From positions 1,922,001-1,986,000 of the forward strand of contig NZ_JAFBCJ010000001.1 in NCBI RefSeq assembly GCF_016907675.1: a stretch of DNA of 64,000 nucleotides. Direction: 5' to 3'. The translations under genes and the position numbers were made by a program. The notes under the pieces are model-generated. The model saw only the letters and a list, made by a program, of their open reading frames with translations, ran no database searches and was not told the origin of the DNA. Positions within the stretch are counted from its first letter, which is position 1. Each line of letters opens with the position of its first letter. Positions 58,491 through 64,000 of this stretch are shown here, one piece after another. The stretch comes from Geodermatophilus bullaregiensis. GTDB lineage: Bacteria; Actinomycetota; Actinomycetes; Mycobacteriales; Geodermatophilaceae.

Positions 58491-58922
58491 TCAGGAGCCA
58501 CCGGCGATGGTGCGACGGACCTCGGCGTCGTAGGTGGCGAAGGCGAATGCCGCCTGAACAGGGCCGACGGCCCGGCGGTCCAGCCCGGCAGCGAGCTCGC
58601 GCAGGATGACCGCACGAGCGCCGGCGAGGCTGACTGCCGCCTGCAGCACGCCACTTCGCTCCGCCTCCCCCTGAGATCGCCTCGGGACAGTGCTTCGTCC
58701 ACGCCGGCCCAGTTGATCTTGGCTGTCGGGCCGTCCCCGCAGCAGCCGTCCAAGCAGATGTCCACGGCGATGAGACCAGCCTCGCTCAGCTGGGCAGCCA
58801 ATCCCGCAGCTCATGGGTAAGAGCATGCCCGCCTCGGCTCCGTGATCGCCGGCAGCGGTGCGCAGCAGGGCCTTTTCGATGTCGACCGGGCCGAAGCCGG
58901 CGGCCGGGAACTGGAAGCGCAC
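58491..58922 (-). pseudogene. Frameshifted hypothetical gene remnant
   Basis: One frame begins RFQFPAAGFGPVDIEKALLR; after about 58800 the coding pattern moves to another frame (AAQLSEAGLIAVDICLDGCC, KINWAGVDEALSRGDLRG) and then back (GVLQAAVSLAGARAVILREL, AAFAFATYDAEVRRTIAGGS). Read together it looks like one helical protein with two frameshifts. Family unknown. Confidence 0.35.
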
Positions 58923-59152
58923 GATGCATCTCCACTCAGGAGGGTGTCGGACGGTGGGCCCGACAGCGGAGACCCTGGCCGCCTGATCTGGGCTCGAGGC
59001 GCCCTGCTCCTGAATCTGTGGACAAAGAACCTCACAGGCCGCGATGTGGTGCTCCTTACAACGGCCGACCCGGTGACATCCCGGCCTTGATCCGGAGGTC
59101 GCTCACAGGCGCGTCAGGCCGGGCGCCCCGGACCGCGAAACGCGCCCCCCTC

Positions 59153-59190
59153 AGTCCGCGCACAGTCCGCAGAGTCCGCAGAAAGTCCGC
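59153..59190. other. Probable integrase arm sites, right
   Basis: Four copies of AGTCCGC at 59153, 59164, 59173 and 59184 (spacings 11, 9, 11), 108-145 bp inside the right core. The pair GTCCGCAGAAAGTCCGCA matches the left arm with one base inserted. Confidence 0.55.
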
Positions 59191-59297
59191 AATTTGGCCA
59201 CCTTCGACCGTCATCTGCCGACCCCACGAAACCGAAAATGCGCAGGTCGACGCCGGTTTCCAACACTTGCCATAGGCAACCAATGACTAGTGACCAA

Positions 59298-59316
59298 TTC
59301 GACAACTACCGCTGAC
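59298..59316 (+). other. Right attachment core (attR)
   Basis: TTCGACAACTACCGCTGAC, identical to the yajQ 3' end at 42496-42514. To its right, chromosomal sequence resumes with a convergent gene only 36 bp away, as expected downstream of the original yajQ. Confidence 0.9.
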
Positions 59317-59351
59317 CTGGCCTGTCCTGCAGGTCAGGGCGTCGCCGCCGG

Positions 59352-61193
59352 TCAGGCCGTCGTGTACTCGACGTGCAGGACCGGTGCGCGAGCCGCTCCG
59401 CCGTCGAACGACTCGGCCACCCGCGTGCCGCTGCCGGTGACGACCAGCACGAGCGCGTGACCGCTCGCCCAGCCGGCGCGCGCCGTGATCTCCTGCACGA
59501 TCGGCGCCAGGCTCGGCGTCCGCTGCTCGGCCGCGCGGGCGCCCACCGTCGGCCACGACGCCGGCGTCCACGTCACGGTGGCGCTGGTCCTGACCCGCGA
59601 GGAGATGCTGCGCGCCGTGGTGGTGAACGCCGCGGCGTCGTCCGCCGCCTCCCCCGCCACGGTGAGGGTGGCTGCCGCGGTGGAGGCCTCGTCGACCTGG
59701 AACTGCACCCACGCGTTGGTGATGGTCGCCCCCCTGGGCACGGTGACCCCGGTGAACCGCATCGCCGAGGTCTGCGCCGCCGTGCCGTCCTGGCCGAGGT
59801 TCAGGTCACCGCTGGTGAGGACCACCGCGCCGGTCGAGGTCCGCTCCTCGGCGTCGTCGGCGCCGGCCCGGACGGGGACGTCGAGCACCCCGGGGCCACC
59901 GCCGCCGCCGGACGACGCCGTCACGGTGACGGTCACGTCGTCGGAGGCCGTGAGCTGCCCGTCGCTCCCCGTCAGCCGGAGGACGTGGGTCCCGGCCGCC
60001 GAGAAGGTCGCGGTCGTGTCCTGCGCGGCCGCGTTCCCGAAGGTCACGGTGCCCGGGCCGCTCACCCTCGACCACGCCGCCGTCACGGCCGCACCCTCCG
60101 GGTCCGTGATCGTCCCGTCCAGGGAGGCCGGTGCGGGCAGCGTGACAGCGCGGTCGGGGCCGGCGCTCACGGTCGGCGGGGTGTTCGGCGGCGGGGTGCC
60201 ACCACCACTGCCGGTGAGCCCGGGGATGGCGATCTCGTACAGCCGGCCGTCGTTGAAGGTGTCCTGGTTGGTGTCGTTGTCGACGCCACGGTCGACGACG
60301 TAGGCGTTCTGGCCGCTCGAGCCGTTGCTCGGCGGGGCCAGGGCGATGCCCGCTCCGCTCTTCATCGTGAAGGGGAGCTTGACGATGTTGAGCAGACCGC
60401 CGGCCAGGTCGACCTCGTAGATCTGGTTGCTCGGGTCGTCCAGCACGAACAGGGTGTCCCGGAACGCGTTGTAGGCGATGCCCTCGGGGTCGCCCGCGCC
60501 CATGTTCCCGACGTCGAACTGCCGCACGACGGTGTCGCCGGTCCCGTTGAACACGCGGTCCGGGCCCGGGTCGTAGACGAAGACCCGCTTGCCCTTGCCG
60601 TCGACGAGCAGCAGCTGCCCGTTCCGCGTGGGCTCCAGGTCGACGGCCAGGTCTTCCGCGTCGTTGCGCGGACCGAGGTCGAGGAAGGCGACGGAGGAGG
60701 ACGTCTGCGAGTCGTCAGCCGTTCCGTAGCGACCGTCACCGCCGCGATCGACCTCGAAGATGCGGGCCTGGTCGTCGTCGGACACGAAGAGCCGCTCGGG
60801 GAAGGACGGGGAGAGGGCGGGCCGGAAGCCCACACCCGTCGGCTCGGCCGAGTACGCCAGGGTGTTCCCGCCGGTCTCCACCACAGCGCCGCTGAGGCTG
60901 GCGACGAAGAGGTTCGTGCCCCGCCACACGTTCTTCGGGTACGCGGTCCCCGTCTCCTCCACCTCGCCGTCGCTGATGACGAGCTGGCCGGACCGCGCGT
61001 TGTAGGTGACGCCCGAGGGATCGGGGCTGGGGTGGGTCCAACTCGAGTTGGGCCCCCCGGTCCACGTGGTCTTGACCAGCGTCGCGTTCACCACGGCCGC
61101 TCGGGCGGTGGGAGCCGGCAGGGCGGCCAGGCCGCCGATGACCAGAGCGGTCACGAGCAGGACACGCGTCGCGCGGGCAAGCGACATCCTCAT
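59352..61193 (-). CDS. Secreted beta-propeller / PKD / C-terminal beta-sandwich protein
   Basis: 613 residues. Signal peptide MRMSLARATRVLLVTALVIG to ~ARAA. Residues ~40-350: repeated blades with short acidic loops (FVSDDDQARIFEVD, LLVDGKGKRVFVYDPG, LFVLDDPSNQIYEVD), an SdiA-regulated/NHL-like propeller. ~365-450: PKD domain (NTPPTVSAGPDRAVTLPAPA, HVLRLTGSDGQLTASDDVTV). ~465-613: a lectin-like sandwich of the DNRLRE/CBM type (AWVQFQVDE...LHVEYTTA). An exported, possibly calcium- or polysaccharide-binding protein. Confidence 0.75.
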   Translation of the reverse strand: MRMSLARATRVLLVTALVIGGLAALPAPTARAAVVNATLVKTTWTGGPNSSWTHPSPDPSGVTYNARSGQLVISDGEVEETGTAYPKNVWRGTNLFVASLSGAVVETGGNTLAYSAEPTGVGFRPALSPSFPERLFVSDDDQARIFEVDRGGDGRYGTADDSQTSSSVAFLDLGPRNDAEDLAVDLEPTRNGQLLLVDGKGKRVFVYDPGPDRVFNGTGDTVVRQFDVGNMGAGDPEGIAYNAFRDTLFVLDDPSNQIYEVDLAGGLLNIVKLPFTMKSGAGIALAPPSNGSSGQNAYVVDRGVDNDTNQDTFNDGRLYEIAIPGLTGSGGGTPPPNTPPTVSAGPDRAVTLPAPASLDGTITDPEGAAVTAAWSRVSGPGTVTFGNAAAQDTTATFSAAGTHVLRLTGSDGQLTASDDVTVTVTASSGGGGGPGVLDVPVRAGADDAEERTSTGAVVLTSGDLNLGQDGTAAQTSAMRFTGVTVPRGATITNAWVQFQVDEASTAAATLTVAGEAADDAAAFTTTARSISSRVRTSATVTWTPASWPTVGARAAEQRTPSLAPIVQEITARAGWASGHALVLVVTGSGTRVAESFDGGAARAPVLHVEYTTA

Positions 61194-61533
61194 CACCCCG
61201 TGCACTCGGCTACGGTGCCCCTGAGGGTCCGTCGGCACCCGGACGGGTGTCAACGCACTGCCGAGGCCTCGCGGGGATCCCCCGCGACTCGCCGAGCGGG
61301 AACCCGCACCGTCACGGGCCGGGTCGATGTCGTCGAGGTGCGTGCGTCGACGTCCGGGTGCACCCGTCCTCCCGATGGGAGCGACCCAGGTGTGGCTGCG
61401 CCAGGGCGCGGCAGGCCGGCGAGCCGGTGTCAGACCGCGCCGGTGCGCTGCCCCGGAGGGCACTGATCGGTTCGACGACCACCGCTGGGCCGGCGTCCGC
61501 CCGCCTCGCCGCGCAGGCGGGTGGCGGGTCCGG
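61194..61533. other. Non-coding upstream region
   Basis: 340 bp between the start of the secreted protein and the end of the PLP enzyme, both read leftward. Very GC-rich; I see no gene, repeat or clear promoter. Confidence 0.5.
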
Positions 61534-62895
61534 TCACACGGACACCGGCACCGTGGACCGGACCCGCGGGGCGAACTCCCCGCGCGCGTCGAGGACGTAG
61601 CGCTCCGCGCCCTCGGGGGTGGCGGCGATCTCGCGCAGCGCCTGGCCCAGGAGCGGGATGTCGGTGAGGTAGGTCTGCCGGTTCGCGCTGACGCGGACGG
61701 CACCGGGGATCCGGTGGCGCGCGCCCGCGCGGACGTCGGCGTGGAACTGCGCGACCTCGGCCTCGTCGAGGCCGAGCAGCCGGCCCATGTAGGGGTGCGC
61801 GCAGAAGCAGCCGCTCCGGGTGCCGATCGCCCACTCGTTGGCCAGCCGGGCGGCCAGCAGGCCGTGCGGCACGCCCTCGAGGTTGAAGGCGGCGACCGGC
61901 AGCCGGTCCCCGGTGACCGGCCCGAGCCGGCGCAGGCCGGGCACCGAGCGCAGCTCGGAGTCCAGGGCGCGCACCAGGTGGTCCTCGTGCGCCCGCACCG
62001 ACGACCACCCGTCGCTGCGCAGCTCGTCGGCCGCGGCGGTGAGGGCCACGACCCCGACCACGTTGGGCGAACCGGCGTCGTCCCGGTCGGGGCCGTCGGC
62101 CCAGACGACGTCGTCGAAGGAGACGGCCTTCACCGCGCCGCCCCCCACCAGGAACGGCTCCCCGCCGGCGAGCAGCGCGCGGGGGACGACGAGGGCGCCG
62201 ACACCGAAGGGCGCGTACATCTTGTGGCCCGAGAAGGCGATCACGTCGATGCCCAGGGCGGTGATGTCGACGGGACGGTGCGGCACGAGCTGCGCGCCGT
62301 CGACGACCACCAGCACGCCGCGCTGGCGGGCGGCGGCCGCGATCGCCCGCAGGTCGGGCAGCCAGCCGGTGACGTTGGAGCCGCCCGTGACGGCCAGGAC
62401 GCGGGGGCGCGGGTGCTGGTCGAGCGCGGCCTCGACCGCGGAGACGTCGAAGGTGCCGCTCTCGTCGACGTCCACGACGCGCAGCTGCGCGTGCCGCTGC
62501 CACGGCAGCAGGTTGGCGTGGTGCTCGACGGCCGTGGTGACGACGACGTCGTCCCTGGTCAGCCCCAGGCGGAAGGCCAGCAGGTTGAGCGCCTCGGTGG
62601 TGTTCCGGGAGAACAGCGCCTGGTGCGTGGCCGGGTCGCCGCCGACGAAGCGCACGATGGTCTCGCGCGCCTCCTCGTAGCGCCTGCTGGTCAGCTGGGA
62701 GCGGATCCCGGCCCCGCGGTGCACGCTCGCGTACCACGGCAGGAACTCCTGGACCGCCCGGGCCACGACCACCGACGCCGAGCTGGTGGCGGCGGTGTCG
62801 AGGTCGACGTACTGGCGGGGCTGCCCGTCGAGCACCGACACCCACAGGTCGTCACCCACGTACTGGCCGGCCGTGAAGGACAGCGTCATCTCCAT
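61534..62895 (-). CDS. Class V aminotransferase / cysteine desulfurase (SufS-like)
   Basis: 453 residues from ATG 62895 (MEMTLSFTAGQYVGDD); a TTG at 62970 gives 25 more. PLP fold type I: LFSRNTTEALNLLAFRLGL, VEHHANLLPWQ, VVVDGAQLVPHRPVD and PLP-lysine IAFSGHKMYAPFGVG; the C-terminal GTRSGCFCAHPYMGRL places a Cys as in cysteine desulfurases. Not part of a suf operon here, so it could equally be a selenocysteine-lyase- or isopenicillin-epimerase-like enzyme. Confidence 0.78.
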   Translation of the reverse strand: MEMTLSFTAGQYVGDDLWVSVLDGQPRQYVDLDTAATSSASVVVARAVQEFLPWYASVHRGAGIRSQLTSRRYEEARETIVRFVGGDPATHQALFSRNTTEALNLLAFRLGLTRDDVVVTTAVEHHANLLPWQRHAQLRVVDVDESGTFDVSAVEAALDQHPRPRVLAVTGGSNVTGWLPDLRAIAAAARQRGVLVVVDGAQLVPHRPVDITALGIDVIAFSGHKMYAPFGVGALVVPRALLAGGEPFLVGGGAVKAVSFDDVVWADGPDRDDAGSPNVVGVVALTAAADELRSDGWSSVRAHEDHLVRALDSELRSVPGLRRLGPVTGDRLPVAAFNLEGVPHGLLAARLANEWAIGTRSGCFCAHPYMGRLLGLDEAEVAQFHADVRAGARHRIPGAVRVSANRQTYLTDIPLLGQALREIAATPEGAERYVLDARGEFAPRVRSTVPVSV

Positions 62896-63001
62896 GACAG
62901 CCTGATCGACGCCCGTCCCCGGAACTTGAACGACGGCGCCGAGATCCCCACGACGGGTGTAGTCGCTCAAGTCACGTCACGGTGGGTCCGATCTGCCCTC
63001 C

Positions 63002-64000
63002 ATGACGATGCACGACGAGCGTGCCGGGAAGCGGCCGCGTCCCCGCCGGGCGTTCCGGCTGACCTCCCGCGTCTTCTGGGACATGGCCATCTACATGGTC
63101 GGTCTCGGCTTGGCCGTCGGCTTCGTCTTCCCGCCGTTCGCCGTGCTGCTCGGCGTGCCGGAGTCCATCGCCCACCGGCCGGTCTTCAGCTCGGCCTGCC
63201 TGGTGGCCGGCTTCCTCGTGGGCGCGATGAACTACGCGCTGTGCCGCGGTGTCGTCGGCGGCCGGATGGCGGTGCTCGGCAGCCACCTGCGGTCGGCGAC
63301 CGACGTCATCACCTCCGCCTCGGACTCCGGCGACTGGTCCGAGGCGGTGTTCGAGCGCATCACCGTGGACTCCGACGACCAGATCGGCGAGGCCGGACGG
63401 GCGTTCAACAGCCTCCTGGGCGCGGTGGAGGGTCGCAAGGAGCTCGAGGACCGGCTGCGCTACCAGGCCTTCCACGACGCGCTCACCGGCCTGCCGAACC
63501 GCGCGTACTTCATGGAGCGGCTCGCCGAGGCCGACGTCGCCCGCCGGGAGTCGGGCACGCCGTCGGCCGTGCTGTTCCTCGACGTCGACAACCTCAAGGC
63601 GGCCAACGACAGCCTCGGCCACGAGGGGGGTGACGCGCTCATCCGGCTCCTCGGCGAGCGCATGGTCGGCAGCGTCCGCGAGGCCGACACGGTGGCCCGC
63701 CTCTCGGGCGACGAGTTCGCCGTCCTGCTCACCGGCCCGGGCAGCGCCCACCAGGCCGAGCGGGTGGCGCACCGCGTCCTCGACTCCCTGCGGGCGCCCA
63801 CCCGGATCGGCGAGCACGTGGTCCGCACCGGCCTGAGCATCGGCCTGGCGACGTCGGACGCGTGCGCGGCCAGCGGGATCAGCATGCTGCGCGCCGCCGA
63901 CCTGGCGATGTACGCCGCCAAGACCGGCGGCAAGGGCCGTCTCGAGGTCTTCCAGCCCAGCCACCACACCGCCCAGGTGCAGCGCGACGCCGTCCGGGCG
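63002..64000 (+). CDS. Membrane diguanylate cyclase (3' end outside window)
   Basis: First 333 residues: two membrane helices (AIYMVGLGLAVGFVFPPFAV and SACLVAGFLVGAMNYAL), HAMP-like linker with helical ITSASDSGDWSEAVFERITV, then a GGDEF domain (YQAFHDALTGLPNRAYFMER, VLFLDVDNLKAANDSLGHEG, LSGDEFAVLLTG) with an intact SGDEF site. Makes c-di-GMP from GTP. No stop before the window edge. Begins 31 bp from the divergent PLP gene's alternative start. Confidence 0.9.
   Translation, partial: MTMHDERAGKRPRPRRAFRLTSRVFWDMAIYMVGLGLAVGFVFPPFAVLLGVPESIAHRPVFSSACLVAGFLVGAMNYALCRGVVGGRMAVLGSHLRSATDVITSASDSGDWSEAVFERITVDSDDQIGEAGRAFNSLLGAVEGRKELEDRLRYQAFHDALTGLPNRAYFMERLAEADVARRESGTPSAVLFLDVDNLKAANDSLGHEGGDALIRLLGERMVGSVREADTVARLSGDEFAVLLTGPGSAHQAERVAHRVLDSLRAPTRIGEHVVRTGLSIGLATSDACAASGISMLRAADLAMYAAKTGGKGRLEVFQPSHHTAQVQRDAVRA

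Larger units (their letters stand above)
42496..59316. mobile_element. 16.8-kb integrative element in the 3' end of yajQ
   Basis: Bounded by a perfect 19-bp direct repeat (42496-42514 and 59298-59316). Integrase at the left end, excisionase-like gene near the right end, relaxase remnant beside the integrase, and a metal-resistance cargo in the middle. Arm-type repeats occur inside both ends. No complete transfer or replication gene is seen, so it is either a degraded ICE/AICE or an element mobilised in trans. Confidence 0.88.

Noticed and set aside
61327-63633. 768-codon plus-strand frame over the PLP enzyme
   Set aside because: Antisense shadow of the class V aminotransferase; after 63002 the real plus-strand gene uses another frame.

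Overview
The window is about 73% G+C and carries the gene order typical of high-GC Actinobacteria: rpsL-rpsG-fusA-tuf joined to the S10 and spc ribosomal operons, rpoBC, rplJL, rplKA, nusG-secE, tRNA-Trp, two MaoC-fold dehydratases, rpmG, tRNA-Met and tRNA-Thr. RpoB starts with a TTG as in mycobacteria. GTG starts and 1-4 nt start/stop overlaps are common. A soil or rock-dwelling member of the Geodermatophilaceae is my guess from the overall style; no marker gene here proves it.

Layout. 1-16757 (minus strand): adk (partial), secY and the spc, S10 and str operons, split by GC-rich hairpins. 17374-19858 (plus): a small trypsin-like protease, a 76-aa protein resembling its N-terminal domain, and a luciferase-like (LLM) oxidoreductase. 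20117-33746 (minus): rpoC, rpoB, rplL, rplJ, an acetyltransferase, rplA, rplK, nusG, secE, tRNA-Trp. 34034-41931: an aminotransferase, a lipoprotein M1 peptidase, the MaoC pair, rpmG, tRNAs Met/Thr, a membrane GGDEF-EAL protein preceded by a 21-codon ORF with a repeated hexapeptide, a TadE/TadG-like protein and tRNA-Tyr. 42022-42513: yajQ.

42496-59316 is a 16.8-kb integrative element inserted in the 3' end of yajQ. Its ends are a perfect 19-bp direct repeat that encodes the last YajQ residues, so the host gene stays intact. A tyrosine integrase lies at the left end and an excisionase-like HTH protein near the right; repeated TCCGCA-type sequences that look like integrase arm sites flank both cores. 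A TrwC-like relaxase survives only as a broken remnant, so the element probably can no longer transfer itself. Its cargo is centred on metal handling: a CopZ-like chaperone, a copper-type P1B ATPase with an unusual ~280-residue extracytoplasmic tail, a second small HMA protein, a DHA2-type MFS exporter, an FAD monooxygenase and an HD-domain protein.

The most striking observation is regulatory. The element has no recognisable CsoR, CueR or CopY gene; instead a 1092-aa SARP/BTAD-NTPase-TPR regulator lies divergent from copZ. Both divergent intergenic regions of the island carry GACAG direct repeats with exact 11-bp periodicity, oriented toward each of the four genes (regulator, copZ, MFS, HMA protein) and 59-93 nt before their starts. 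This is the geometry of SARP operators and suggests a self-contained metal-response regulon run by a SARP-type regulator.

After the element the chromosome resumes with a secreted beta-propeller/PKD protein, a SufS-like PLP enzyme and the start of a membrane diguanylate cyclase that runs off the window.
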